This document shows positions 1 through 12,919 of a DNA stretch of 64,000 nt, piece by piece. Position 1 is the first letter of the stretch; each line of letters begins with the position of its first letter. The stretch lies in contig CM076270.1 in assembly GCA_038380795.1 (NCBI GenBank), forward strand, positions 22,460,001-22,524,000, given 5' to 3'. Origin of the DNA: Pyrocephalus nanus (lineage: Eukaryota > Chordata > Aves > Passeriformes > Tyrannidae). The position numbers and the translations under genes are program-made. A model generated the notes under the pieces. The model was not told the DNA's origin. It was given only the letters and a program-made list of their open reading frames with translations, and ran no database searches.

Positions 1-3000
1 AGTCAGAATCTTGAACCCGTCTCTGGAATGACCTGTACTGCCTGAATAGATTTGTGTCTACATCTTTCAGGTGAATGCACCAACATCTCCTATGAAGCTG
101 TCCTATGAATGTTTAAATAGTCATTTCACACCGCTAGTACTAGGAAAAAAACCTTCCCTAATTGGATTTCAGGTGTCTGTGGCCCCTTAGGTGATGTCCC
201 ATGCCCTTTCCCAAGCCTAAAGGGAGCAGAATGGAAGACAAATCTTGACCACAATGTCACAGCCACCTAAGGACACATCCTGCCAACCTGAACTGCACCT
301 GGAAAACTGCATGTCAAACTGAGCCCATCCTTGGATATCTGCATATTTAAGTGCTTACCTCATGTTGTGCCACTCACTACACATTCAAGCTGAGGTGTAC
401 TCAAGCTGACCTTTGAACTTCTGATATTGTAGAAACACATACCACCTTCAGGTTTCATAACGCTCAACACTACAAGACTAACTCAGATGGTATTTAAAAT
501 ATTCAGTGATCAGTGTGAAAGATAAGTCAGTCACTCATTGCTCTTCACCCAATATATAATATTTTTGATGGTTTTTATCCCCCCACCCCAGGATTCATAG
601 CACAAGCACACACAGCAGGGCAGTTTCATGTTTGCAGATGGAATTCTGTGCTCAGATACCTCAGCAGCTTTGAGGGGCATAGTCAGGATTAAACCATGAG
701 AAGGCAGAAAAAAAGGAAACCTGCCTGTGGACTTTCTGATCACAGCAACTTTCATCAGAAGCACAGAACTGATACTTGGTTATTGACTACTGGATACTTC
801 TCCCATTGATTACAGCCAGATTCAAAGTGGTAGGCAAGCAAAAAAAAATAGATTGGAGCCAGACTAATGAGAAACTGTCACAAACAGCAACACAAAAGCA
901 CTGACTAAAAAAGTTGTGCAGAGTAGTTCTTGACATTATTTCTCCTGATGCTGAGACTCCCAATCATATTCTACATTATATGTGTAAATATATTTATTTT
1001 GCCAATACAGTGGCCACAATAACACACACAATTGGTTTTGACAGCAGCAATAGGTTTCTTGGCTTTCTCCCATGATTTACAACCAGAATAACAGTCTCAC
1101 TCACTTTCAGACATAAAAAAAAAAAAAAATCAGTTTGCTCAAGCTTATTTGAGCTGTGTTAGCCACAAACTCTCCTTTCTCCCATTACATCATTCCAGCT
1201 ACAACCAGACAGAACTTCAGATGCTTTCACTCAGCAATTTTAAATCGTTCAATTTTTTGTATTGTCATTTAAAATATTAACCATAACTTCCCTTCTAAAC
1301 AGAATAGTTAAAAGACTCTGGCTACCATGTATCAAGAGACTAAATAATGCCCAGGCAAATTAAGTTGTGTTTATTTCCCATTTAATTTCGTTGCTTTCTA
1401 GTGCTGCCATTGGCCAAGAGGACACAATTGAACAGGAAGAAAAAACCCACCACGTGCTTCTGAATCTATAGAACACACTTGAACACTATTGATAACAATT
1501 ATAATATGAAATTAAATCATAGTTGAGGAGCTCAAAAATGTGTGAAGCAATACTAGGCATGATTTGCCTTCATACACAGTTTCTTTCATTTAAAGAAACG
1601 TGAGTCCCGTGTTAGACTCGTGAGGGCCCAAAATGTCTTCAGCAGTCCAGAGTGTGGTGGCTTCCACAAGCAGCACGTGTAGGTGGAACCTATTTTACCA
1701 CAGCAGCTTCATTAGGAGTTGCTGAGTGGTGTCCTATGTCAAATCAGTAATGTAGCCTGCTGCCAATGACACACACACAAAACAAACAGACAAACAAACA
1801 AAAAAAAACAAAGCCCAAGAAATCCCAACCAAACAGAAGCAAACAGGCTCACTGGTCCCTGTTCAGTTCCTGCTCAGTTTTAGGATATGATTCAAGTATG
1901 TCCACACTGCAGACTGCAGGCTGGCACAGGGATGCCAGAGCTAGTGGTAAATAAAGGAGTAGAATACCACAAAGTGTCCAGCTGAAGTGACTCAGCAATC
2001 AGATACTCAGTGCAAGAGTGGCCTGACTACTTCAGCAAATTTGCATGGACCAAGGATGGAATTGCTTCCCAAACACTGCAGTCTGCAACGGAAGAGCCCT
2101 GACTGTTTTTATTTCCCTACTCAGTAGACTCCAACAAACCAAACATTAGGTGTTATTAGACAAGAATAGGTTACATGAGAAAAACACCGATATTCTATAG
2201 TGCAACCACATCTCAAGTATCCATGTAATATTTTACCTACAGGCACACACTCAAAAAGTGTAGGATAGCAGTGGAAAAGGCTCACAAAGTACAAGAATTG
2301 AGGGCTGACAAATGAAAGCAAGGAGAGTTACATTCTAAGCAAACACAATGACAATATGGACATGTCACAACTTCAACTGTGGTACAGATAAATCCCTGAC
2401 AAATGATGCTGCAGGTAGCAAAGTTTATGTAAGTTTAAGGGGAGATTGCAAAAGTTGATGGAAGAGAAACCCCCAAAGGTAACTCAATGGCAGAAGCCAT
2501 CTCAGCTTTGACAGTCTCTGAGCTGCAAGAAGAAGCTATCAGGACTGTTTGGACAAAGTATTCCCATGTACCTGCCCTGTTCATAAGCTCTTTAAGCATC
2601 TACTTCTGGCCACTGCTGCAGACAATGAGTAGGCAAGGCAAACATTTAATTTGAAGCTGTACAACTGCTCCTATGTTTATGTCTTAACAATGGTGTCATT
2701 GTAGTGCAGGCTATCACAGCACTGGTTTGCTGTGCACGATCAAGGAGGGCTGCAGAAGTGCATCAGAATGGGCTTTAGCACAGAGTTCATGCCCAGAGTA
2801 AATCAATGAGTGGCCAGGAAAATTAGCCAGTGCTAAACTTGGTCCTGCTGTGACCGGACAGTTTTTGGCACTTCAGCAAAAATGTGGTGGATTCCAGCCA
2901 TAAATATGCTGAGTTTATGAAACATGGACCAGTAGGAAGCATTTTAGGTGTCCAGCTCTGACACAATGGAAGCACAGCCTCAACCTAATGTTATTTATGA

Positions 3001-6000
3001 AGCATATGTGAGAACATGTAAAAAGCACACAGAAAATAAAAGTAAAAGACATGAGAGGTAGGTAGGGCTTTTTGCTTGTGCTTGTTTAGTGGGGTTTTTT
3101 TTAATCAGATCCTGCCTTCAAAGTCAGGATTTAAGACACTTCCCATGCATAATTTCTGGCAAGTGTGCTTATAACATCTTGTTGACATTTCACAGCTACA
3201 CCTCAGCAAATGCTTCAGGCTGTTAGTGATTATTTATTGTTAGATATACATCAACTAGAGAATATTTAATTTCAGTAAAATATTATTCTGGGTAAGGAGG
3301 CCTAAAGAGAGTCTACATGGTAAACCACTTCATGTAATCCGATATGGCAAGCAGAAAAAGATCAACCATTTCCCTCTAACTGGCTACTGCAAGCTGTTCT
3401 ACTCTGATCTTTGAAATCATTATGACCATGGCCATATATAAACTCCCCCATATCAACTCCTACCGGTGAACATATTTATTATGATTCAAATTAGTCAAAA
3501 GTTTAACATTCTCCATCATTGTATGGAGCTTGATCCTGCACTCTAACTTAAAAAGCTTCTATAAAAGGACACAGATCTGTGCCAGTTACCAACATTGCCA
3601 ACCAGGACTATGACTAAAAAAAAAAAAAATAAAAATCACATGTCTTGGGACCCCTTGAAATCATAAGTTTGATTTTTCTTTTCAACCACACTGCTGCTTG
3701 ATGATCTCCATACGACTTCAGGCTACTTCCTCAGGGAGCATCATTTCTATGTGTATATGATATTTCAGGCTTCTTCTTATGTTGCTTATTTCCAAAGCAG
3801 AAGTGAACAAGGTGACAATAACTGGGACTGTCTGAAGAGGAAATTGTACTATCACACAGTCAAAAAAACTGACTTAAAATTAGTGTACCTATTGCTTAAG
3901 CATTATTTGTGCTGGAGGCCCACTGTGGAATCCAAATTCTGCCATTGGCTTCAGTGGAAGTAGACATGGATCTCTTTGGCAAGACTTGCTGATCAGATGT
4001 CATCAGAAAACTCCCTCTTCATTTGGGCTTTGTGTTACATTTCAGTGTCAACCCCTGACTACCTATTCTGGGTCAAAGTTAAAATATGCATTATAATTAT
4101 AGGCATTATAATTTCTGTATTAGCCTAAGCATTACCATTTCTATACTAGCCTTTACTGTTATTTAAGTATCTTTTAATAGAAATATTTTGTTAATTGGTT
4201 AGAGACCCATCAGCAACTACAGCAAGATGCATTCAACTGGTTGGACTTGGTCCTTTGCAATTCCTTACCAAGCAAAAAGAGAACTGTGATTGGGGACCAG
4301 GGAGTTCCCTAAAAGAGGAGAACTTTTCTATGTATGAAATTACTGGTGTTTATGCTGTGAATCATGCTCTTTGTTTTCCTACAAAAAAATATTTTCCCTT
4401 TCTTGCACTAAATCATGCACACACTATGTGACCTGGCCTTCTTTTCAGGGAGCTGACTGCATTTGCATAAACAATAACAGTCTAATGTTTATCAAGTCAT
4501 TAATTCCTCATGAAAGCATACAGCTGTATAAAGAGCCTTTTTTCCTTAGAAAAATTCAAGTGTAAGTTATTAAAAAAAGAAAGCAGTTGCATAACTGTAG
4601 ATCTTGGAGAATAAAGATCATCAGGGCTGGAATATAAAGCAATCAAAACATAGGAAATTTATGGAAAGACATTTTTATTGATTTGATATTGGTTTCTTTC
4701 TGCACAAAAGTTATATTTACATATGAATATAATTTTGGATCAGAAGCAGAACTTTACCCATTGTATTTTTAAGTGGCATTATAAAATAGTAAACCAGTAG
4801 GAAATTCTCAAAAATATGCTCGTCTACAGCTGTTACAACTGAGTCAATTGTGGCAAAAAAAAACTACTTCTACATTTTTTTCCTCTACATCTTGTCAGTT
4901 TTCCATTCATTAATATATCCTTTGTATTCCAAAAACAACACCATACTAAAAGGGTATAAAAGCCTTTAAAAATAATAAGTACAAAGCCTTATAACTGTGT
5001 ACAGTTATGTAGATATATATATCATTGAAATTGGTAATTTTTCCACAAACTTCACTCAAAACCTTGGATTTCTCCTGTTGCAATTTTACACCCTAGAATT
5101 TTACTTGTCTGTTAATTGTCATGGGGGAAGTTGTTAGTAAAGGGTTGGAAAAAGACTGAAAGCATATTAAGCTTCCACTATCAGTTCTCACTTTAGTGTT
5201 GAAGTTCCTTCTTCCTGGGATGCACTTACACAATTCAAACACTAACCTATAAGGTGTAATTATAGCAAGACAATTGCAGTGTCCATAACACCTCCTGCCA
5301 ACAGCCAAGTACTGACCTGGCATTTCCATGGGAAACAGGCAGTTTGGAACAAAAGTTTGGATCCTGCCAGGAGGACACTGAGGTTATAACTCAGTCAACT
5401 CTTCCAATGTAACAAAAGGCAGGTGGAGTTAAAGAAACACAGAGGAAAGGCAGAGAAAGCCAATCATACCCTGTCAGCACCCCAGAAGGATTCAGGGAAA
5501 TGTCCACAGAGAAATGGGAAGTGGTTCTCTTTTTGTTAAACAGAAAGGCTTCAAGCAAGTGCTAGAGGTTTGTATCAGCTCCCCACACTAGTTGCAGGTT
5601 TTCAGCTTTCTCATCATTCAATAATATATGTACTCCAGATTCTGACACTGAATAACATCCCTGAATATGTCAACACAAACAATTCAGTGGAATGCATCTG
5701 GAGATGAACATACAAGCTCAGTGGCTACTACACTGTTCTCCAAGCATTTAACTGGCTATATAAATACTCTATTTGGGGATAAGGGCTGAAACAAAGGCTT
5801 CTTTTGAGTTCAGTAGGGCTGTGCATGGATTGACACTTCCCAGTCAGGACAGTAGCAGCCAACCCAATAAATACGTAATCCAAAATTCCTTAGTCTTCAG
5901 ACAGTTTGGGAAGTTGTAAGATAAGTGGAAAACGTGGCTTTTCTTCCCTTATTTTATAAAAGGTACTAAAGCCTCCTCTACCAGCAATGAGCCATTGCCA

Positions 6001-9000
6001 TAAATCTAAATGAAGAAAGCCTGTTCGCTGAGCAAAGATAAAAAAAGTCACTGTATATCACAGCAGAGGAAAGATCTAAAGATCAAAGGGTAAATACCAT
6101 TTCCTGCAATGTGTTTTTCCAGGATACAGCTCACTCAGCTTCTGAGTTGCTCTACAGTAAAGAAGAAAAACCTATGAAAGGGTGGGAGCAGTGCTCATTT
6201 AGGCTCTGGTAGATAAACACCCAGGCACCAAAACAAGAGCCATGCTTGTGTAGGAGAAAATGTCTGTAATCACACAAAATGGCCCCTTTATTGTTCTATC
6301 TTCCCCAATTCTCCAATTTGATATACTCTTCTTCCTTATTAGCTCCTTCAGGCTCACTTGAAGTTGAACAAGTGAGAAAAGTGTGGCTATGGATTCTAAC
6401 TTGCTGACTGCATGCCCTGTTTTGCTAAAAAGAGTTTGTGGACCAAGACCATTTCACCACTTTATTCACAGCACTGCATGTAGGTCTCTCCTTGAATCAA
6501 AGAAACAGAGCAACATCATAGAACATTCTATGATGAAGATGTACAGAAGGAGAAACACATCACAAAAAGCCACAAAAGCAGCAGCAACTTCGTAAGAGCT
6601 TTCTTAAGGGCTTTAAATTCCAGTTCTCAAAGCTAAAGGAAAGCCTTTCCCATCACTGCATTGTATCTTTTACCTGACTTGATTGTTCCCTTGTATTGCA
6701 ATGCTGCAAAATTTTCCCAAGAGGTTCTTGTAGAGCATTAGGGACTGGAGTTACTATGGATTCTTACAAAAATGCTGTGATAGGGAGAGCAACAGAAACT
6801 GTCTGGAGTCCTCCTCACATGCTGAACCACTCAACACCTCCCATGCAGTTGTTCTGAGGGAGAAAGATGCTTCCCTATTGCAGAGGGGGAAGATGGGGTA
6901 GGAGTAGACGTGCTGCCACTGCGAGAGGATTAAATACCAGAGTGCTGGCTTTCAGCTCTCACACACAGCCAGGTGGTACAACAGCCTGAGGCCAGGCAGC
7001 AGGATCCTGCTTACACTGTGCCTCATCAGCAGTGTCACGGGAGAGCCCCTGAATCCCCATGCCATGGGGAGTGCTGGGAAGCCAGGAGGCAAAATCCATT
7101 TCTGAGACCATTCACTCTGTCAAGACTGCATAAACTGCTCTGTTTGCCAGATGAGCCCAGTTCAGCAGTGAGAAAGAGTATCTTAGCTCAAAGAAAGGAG
7201 GTAGAACAAATTAATCATGGAAATTGGTATTGCCAGCCCACTCAGATAGGGGAGGTCTACAGGTCTAAAAAATACACAGAGTCCTGCAAAAGCCAGAGAA
7301 TCTCTCTCAAAAGCAACATGATTAAAAGTCTTTCATTCTTCTTTTCTATTTTTTCCCCCCTTGGAGGGAGGAAATGAATCTGCCCTGCCTTTGTAAGACT
7401 GAAAAATCAGAAAGGGCCCCAGCTTCTGCTGGGCTTCGGCACACACTGCAATGCTGATCACAATTCACAAATCACCATGTGGCCACGGTTCCCACCTGGC
7501 AGATGGGTGGGTGAAACCTAACTTTTTCAAATGGTGACTACAACAGCCAACCCGGAGCAGAGAGGGCTTCTCTGTTTGTTTTTACCCCAAAGCAAGAACC
7601 TGAGGTTTTCCTTGATTTATTTGTTTTCCCCTGACAGCTGGGGACCGCATTTCTTTTGTTCTGGAAGCCAAGAGTGGGTTTGTTTTGCATTTCCCTGAAA
7701 ACCCAAGCCCTATGGCAGGTTTTCCTGACTCAAGAAACAAATTATTTAATTCAGTGAAGAGAAACTTTAGGTGTGCCCCAGAAGGATATACCCCTAGTTT
7801 AAGGAAAAGTTCTAGGACAGCATTTATCCTCATTTGTCAGAGCAGCTAGCACAGGTAGAGAACCCTTCTTGTCTGCTCTTCAGCTTATCAGCTGTCCAAA
7901 CCCTTTGGTGCAGGAGTAACCTACCCAGGAGTTACCCAGAGAGTCCTTGCAGGCAGCCAGTGCAGACACACGGCTGCAGCTCTGTCCACCTCTGCTAATT
8001 GTGGTCAACATCCACAAAACAGGTAATTCTCTCCATCACTCCTACTTTTAGCAGTCCCTAAGCTGATGAGACATTTTTTCTGTCAATGTGTGTTATATGT
8101 CTCTGCCTCTGGAAGCACAGATGAAGCCCTCTGACCACGTTGATAATGCTGATGAACTGACTTCACAATTAACCTTTGTCTGTATTAGCCTTCCTCTATG
8201 TTCAAGCCACCAATATCTTGTATCAGTACATTTAAATACAATCCACCATGCAGGAACCTCCATTCCTCCTTAGTTTTACAGCAGCTTTCAGTTCATCAAT
8301 TTTCATGCAAAGGTTTTGTTTCAAAGGGTCAAAAATAAATCACAAAAGAAAAAAAAAACCAAACAAGGGAAAACATGGTGGTGAAATTGAAGCTATACTG
8401 AAATAACATCAAGTCATCAAGTAAATGAAAATTAGTAAAACACAATGACATTGTACATTGACACTAAGGTGTCTTAAAATCTCACAACTACAACCAGTTT
8501 TGGCACTGTTTCTCTGTCTGAAGCCACAGTTCTTCCCTGGTTTTCTTTTTAGTGTCTTTTCTGAGCATTAAACAATCCAACCAACCACTTAACTCTAAGC
8601 ATGTGAGTAGTCTCACTGAAATGAAAGTTAAATGCTTTCTTAATGTGAATTATCCTTAGTTCTCCAAAAACCATCCAAATTGTATTGCAATGTAGAGAAC
8701 TTTTAAACCTGCAAAAATCTAAAAGTAAACAATTTACTATCAAAGTTTATAGCAAGCACTTCAACTAGGCAGTAATGTTGACACTCATTGGCTTAGCTCT
8801 TTATTTTATGGAGAAAATGCACAGAAAAACCTCACTCCATTTACCAATCCTTAGGGAGACTTTCCTTACTGGTCTTATATAACAGCAATTGAAGATAGAA
8901 ACAAAATATTATTTAACAAGGTTTTATATGACAACATAAAGAGTGACTGCTAGCTGAGTGTTGATCCAGACACGTTCCTGCCAAGGTCACTTCCCTGCCA

Positions 9001-9115
9001 AAATACACATCCAATAACCATACATAAATTTTATTTTTAATAAATAACCACTAAACGGTTGTATAAACAGAGTAAACTGTGGGCAACTGTAGTTTATAAT
9101 GAATATCTGTTGCAG
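1..9115. other. AT-rich non-coding stretch
   Basis: I see no recognisable gene. Open frames are short (at most about 134 codons, at 6973-7377 on the plus strand) and resemble no family I know. Visible content is simple sequence: an A15 run at 1115-1129, an AC/AAAC-rich tract at 1769-1812 and an A13 run near 3619. A duplicated TATAGGCATTATAATT-like motif lies near 4085-4115. A 15-base palindrome (CCCCATG-C-CATGGGG) lies near 7053. Many AATAAA hexamers occur, as expected by chance in AT-rich DNA. The stretch is best read as intergenic or intronic. Confidence 0.7.
1769..1812. repeat. Imperfect (AC)n / (AAAC)n simple repeat
   Basis: A short AC dinucleotide run passes into AAAC and GACA tetranucleotides and then an A9 stretch. 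It is low-complexity, slippage-prone sequence. The 62-codon open frame that covers it is simply the translation of this A-rich tract and is not a gene. Confidence 0.85.
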
Positions 9116-9226
9116 GAGCATTGGCCAACACCTCGCACAGACCGACTGCAGGTCGGTGTCACCGTCACCAGCTCGCCGGTTGGTGGCAAACCGAGCGCTG
9201 TTGGAACACACCAGCGGCTTCCCTGG
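9116..9226 (+). other. Candidate internal exon in a CpG-rich micro-island
   Basis: This 111-base block is preceded by a splice-acceptor-like end (TATCTGTTGCAG) and followed by a donor-like start (TGG|GTGAGA). All three plus-strand frames are open across it. Frame 1 is exactly 37 codons, phase 0 to phase 0. It begins EHWPTPRTDR and ends THQRLPW, with GC-rich third positions. Nine CpG dinucleotides fall between about 9129 and 9217, in surroundings where CpG is rare; this can reflect selection or an unmethylated state. It also holds a hairpin (ACCGAC-TGCAG-GTCGGT at 9141-9157). I do not recognise the peptide. The acceptor's pyrimidine tract is weak. Alternatives are a small regulatory element or an exon of a non-coding RNA. 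Confidence 0.3.
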
Positions 9227-9435
9227 GTGAGAAATCTACATCCTTCCTACATCAGCTTTCACACCCTTGAAGTGTCCCTCCTGTTTGTCCTTTTCAGACA
9301 CTTGGCTTTGGAAAGCTGGCAGTTTATAAACCGGAAAGTTGGAGTGGCGGGACTGTTCCCTACACCCTGCCCGAAACATAAACATGCTTATGTAGGGGAC
9401 ATGTGGTCTCAAGGCTGAAACAGGAGTCTGGGATT

Positions 9436-9468
9436 AAAAAAAAAAAAGAAAAAAAAAGAAAAAAAAAG
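9436..9468. repeat. A-rich tract, A12-G-A9-G-A9-G
   Basis: An A12 run is followed by two A9 runs, each ended by a single G, which gives an exact 10-base period. It may have arisen by slippage of a longer poly-A tract. It lies about 210 bases downstream of the CpG-rich block. No retrotransposed body was recognised upstream, so I do not call it a retrotransposon tail. Confidence 0.9.
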
Positions 9469-9660
9469 TATGCTACCAACTCCTTGTGTAACCTTCAGTT
9501 TTAACACCCTTATCCTTCAGTTCCTTAATTGTGTAACCAGGAGGGATGGAGAGGGCTTTGGGAAGGTTACTGATTGATCACTGTTTGCAGAGCCTGCCCA
9601 GGTGCCACAGGGAAAAAGCATTAAACTGTACGTGTTTAAAGGATCAATGCATGTTATTAC

Positions 9661-9678
9661 ATTATTATTATTATTATT
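9661..9678. repeat. (ATT)6 microsatellite
   Basis: Six perfect ATT units are preceded by an imperfect TTATTAC and followed by GAAATAATGG. It is a short trinucleotide microsatellite in AT-rich DNA with no gene association visible. Confidence 0.95.
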
Positions 9679-12600
9679 GAAATAATGGCAAATGTATTGT
9701 ACAAAAAAAGCTGTGAAGAAAGAAAAAACAACAGTTGCAGACCAACTCACAAAAGGGGAGTTATATTTGGTACCTGATGTCTGATCTTGTAGCAGCAGTT
9801 AAAGAGAGCACAAGGAGAACCTTTTCTAAGAAGGAGTCTGATGCCAAGGGGACTCAGCACCACCCAGAATTAGGCACCTTCACTCTTCTCAAGGATTTGT
9901 TTGGGAGCCACCCATTTAAAGTCTTCACAGTGGTGACCATTCATGCAATTTTCTTCCAAAAGCTGCCTTGTAATTTTCTTGTTACAAGATCATTTTTATT
10001 TCTATGCTTTCTTCAACCACATGTATATTTAGCTAAATTCTGATTTCCCACCCATGCAAATGCAAGGGGCATTTTACACTTTTCTTAAGTACTGACACAT
10101 TTACAACTGCAATTTCTCTGAAATGTCATTCAGCCAAGATTGATTATTTGCTGCATAGTGAGGAGAGGAAAGAAAGGAGCTGTCAAGCATTTTTTGCTTT
10201 CCTCTTTAGGGTGGAAAAATAAGCTTATCTTTGGAAAGACAGACTCTTTTATTAATAGTATGAGGAGTTACAGTTATGCTGATACTAATGGAAGAAATAG
10301 TTAAGATGGCAGGAAAAAAACCCCCGTGTGTTCGGAGACTTCAAATGCATTTGTACTACGTGGGCCTTGTCCTGGTAAGACTCCATGAATTTCCTGGGGC
10401 ACGTGGTCCTCTTTGCATGATGCATTTAGCCCACTGCCTCTCCCTCCCCAAAATAACCAGGCCATGTTTTCCCTAATTTATTCCATTTCTCAGTCTTCCA
10501 CTTACACAATAAAAAAGTCATTCCTATCTCCCTGTGGCCACTGAACTTCTCCACTGCAAGTTATTAGCATATTCTATCAGCATTTTGTTATTGGTGTACT
10601 GTAGAATTATTATATAATCAAGATTTGCAACAAGCTGCATAGAACACAAAAAGTGGCTTTTCTCAAATATTTCTCTCCCAAGAACTACAAACAAATAAAG
10701 CCACCTCAATTCCCTATGACTCAAAATCCTGCAGTAACTGGTTAGATAGATTAACAGGATTCCTTTCCTTTTTACTGCTCTAATCCTTGTAAAATAATGG
10801 CCAGCGACCAGGTTCTGGTACCTTTATTGACAGAAAATCTCACTGAAATCTGAGAATCTTCCAACTGATTTGACAACTTGCAAGGGCTATTAAATTAACC
10901 AAGTCTGTGAATTCTAAACCAAAATCTCAAAAGTGGTTCAACACCTTTGCCTCTGCTGTTAGAAAACACATGTATTTACTTGTTAAGCTTAAGCATTTAA
11001 ACAGATCATTGCCTATTCTAACAGTAATAACGAAAAGATGTGTCTCCAACTAGGGAAAAAAACCTATACAACATATGTTTCTATAGACCCAGATATTAGC
11101 CAAGATGTGGGCATTTGAAGTATAATAGTCCCACTAAACCTGTAGCATCACCTTTAAATGGAGCTGAGAGTTCTTCCCACTCATCCTCTCCACCTGTTTC
11201 TGACAGAAGGAGCCAAAATGTGCTGCACTTTTGTTAAATGAAGTAATGGCCAGCGGGGACTGAACAGAAACTATTACACCTATTTTGCACATGACCCTAC
11301 AGCTGATATGTGGCCTAACATGTTTTAAACTGGAGCTATATAAACAAAGCAGCCAACTCTCAATATTTGACCTTGATTTTATATAATGTATCCAAAGACA
11401 GACTTGCCAAAATTTTACAAGGACTTTTCAATTAATTTTGCCTTTTTTTCATGAACACTGCAGCAGCACACTCAATGGCTATCATGCTTTGCTAAGTTTA
11501 AAATATTTTGTCTGCTTCTGAAGCAAACTGGCTCTTTTCAACTCTAAATAAACCCCTGAAAGATTTCAGGAAGATTTTCAGTTTTACAGTACACACAGCC
11601 AATTCGCAGCAACTGGTTTTCCATTGTGGGTTTAATTCAGACTATGGACTTTGGGCAAAGCCAGGGAGATGGAGATTTATATTTATCTATTCAGATATAT
11701 AATTTTTAAGATGCAGGGATTTTTTCCTTACAGACAAATTTGAAAGCTGCTCAACAATCCCCAGAAAAGTGGCAAGTAAGCTGGAGGAAAAAAGCTGGAG
11801 ACCAAACCGTGGTGCTACGTGACAAATGCACATTCACAGCAAGGACAGTCCCACTATAAGGAACACTCAGCATTCCTTCTCCTCAGGGCTAAAGGCACCT
11901 TGCACTTTCCAGTTCTTGACTGCAGCCCTGTCTGTGTGACATCCATGGAGAACATTTAACTATTTATCTACAGCCCCTGAATCCTTCAAACTCAGGTTTA
12001 GGGGTTAAGCAGGATGTGTTCCCCTAATCCCTGCAGAGAGGGGCAGCACAGTGTCCTGCAGTGCAATGATCTAATCTCATCTCTACTGTAATCTTGCAGA
12101 GGAGACACTACTACCTTGTCAAACAAGGGCAAAGTTCTGGCACAGCTTTGAAAGCATCTCTTTCCACACCAGTCCTCACAGCCATGCTCCTCCATCCCCC
12201 GGGGTTGCAGCAGGACCTGCCCATCGCTCACAGCTGCTTTCCAAGCCCCCAGTTACAACCCAAGGTCTCAAGGCACTACAGCATGATCACTTCAAACACT
12301 ACAACCTGTGAGGGTTTTAAACACTGCCACTGTTAAAAGTACTAATGGCTGGGATAAGGCTCTGGAAGAAGCAAGGAAGCACACTCACATCTTCTCTTTA
12401 AAGTGTTACTTTTTCACTGCAGATTGTTGAGTCAAAACAACTTCAAAGGCTCAAGTTGTAATGAGCATCATACAGAGGAAAAGGAGAAGATATGAGAGCT
12501 TAACTCCGAGCTACTGTGAGGTGAATTCATACCAAACTAAACAAAACAGAGCAAGTCTTAAGTTCCTGTGAAAGGCCAGAGTTTATCACAGGTTGTGGTT

Positions 12601-12836
12601 TGGCCCAGTTGGCTGACATTTTAACTCTCCATCTGAGCACAAAGCTTGGCAGCCAACACAAGTTCCTTTTTCTCCTCAGTGAGATATCCTATTTTCTTCC
12701 CGAGCATTCAAACAATTTGGCCCAAAGATCACATTTGCTCTATAGACATGAATTGATTTGAGAAGATAAATTAAAAAAAAGAAAAAAAGTTTCAAATTAA
12801 AAACATAATATGAAAATAGTTATAAAGCTGACTCAC

Positions 12837-12919
12837 CATTAATGTGCTCCTCACAAGACAGTTATTTCCTGGAGGCAGCCCCAGCATCAGGCACTGGCAC
12901 AGGGAAGGACCAGGCACGT
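12837..12919 (-). other. Weak candidate exon, minus strand
   Basis: Read on the minus strand, this 83-base segment follows a pyrimidine-rich acceptor (CTCCTGCTCTCCAACAG) and ends at ATG|GTGAGTCAG, a near-consensus donor. One of three frames stays open (VPGPSLCQCLMLG at its start); the other two contain stops. The peptide is not recognised. Good signals at both ends occur by chance many times in 64 kb, so this is only a marker for checking against transcripts. Confidence 0.12.

Larger units (their letters stand above)
9227..12836. other. AT-rich non-coding stretch with simple repeats
   Basis: No recognisable gene was found. The stretch holds an A-rich tract and an (ATT)n microsatellite, listed separately. 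One weak plus-strand exon-like segment (10259-10374) has acceptor ATTAATAG and donor CTG|GTAAGA. It contains a 33-codon frame starting MLILMEEIVK, but an earlier out-of-frame ATG lies just upstream and the peptide is not recognised. The rest is ordinary low-GC sequence. Confidence 0.65.

Noticed and set aside
71..172. 102-base open segment (34 codons, phase 0) after CTACATCTTTCAG at the window start
   Set aside because: The following donor (CAG|GTGTCT) is poor and the peptide is unrecognised.
6510..6540. CATAGAACATTCTATGATG, reminiscent of the CR1 3' terminal octamer repeats
   Set aside because: Only a single imperfect match, with no CR1 3' UTR next to it.
10259..10374. Exon-like segment with ATG and a 33-codon frame ending at GTAAGA (plus strand)
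   Set aside because: The acceptor is short of pyrimidines, an earlier out-of-frame ATG precedes, and there is no peptide similarity.
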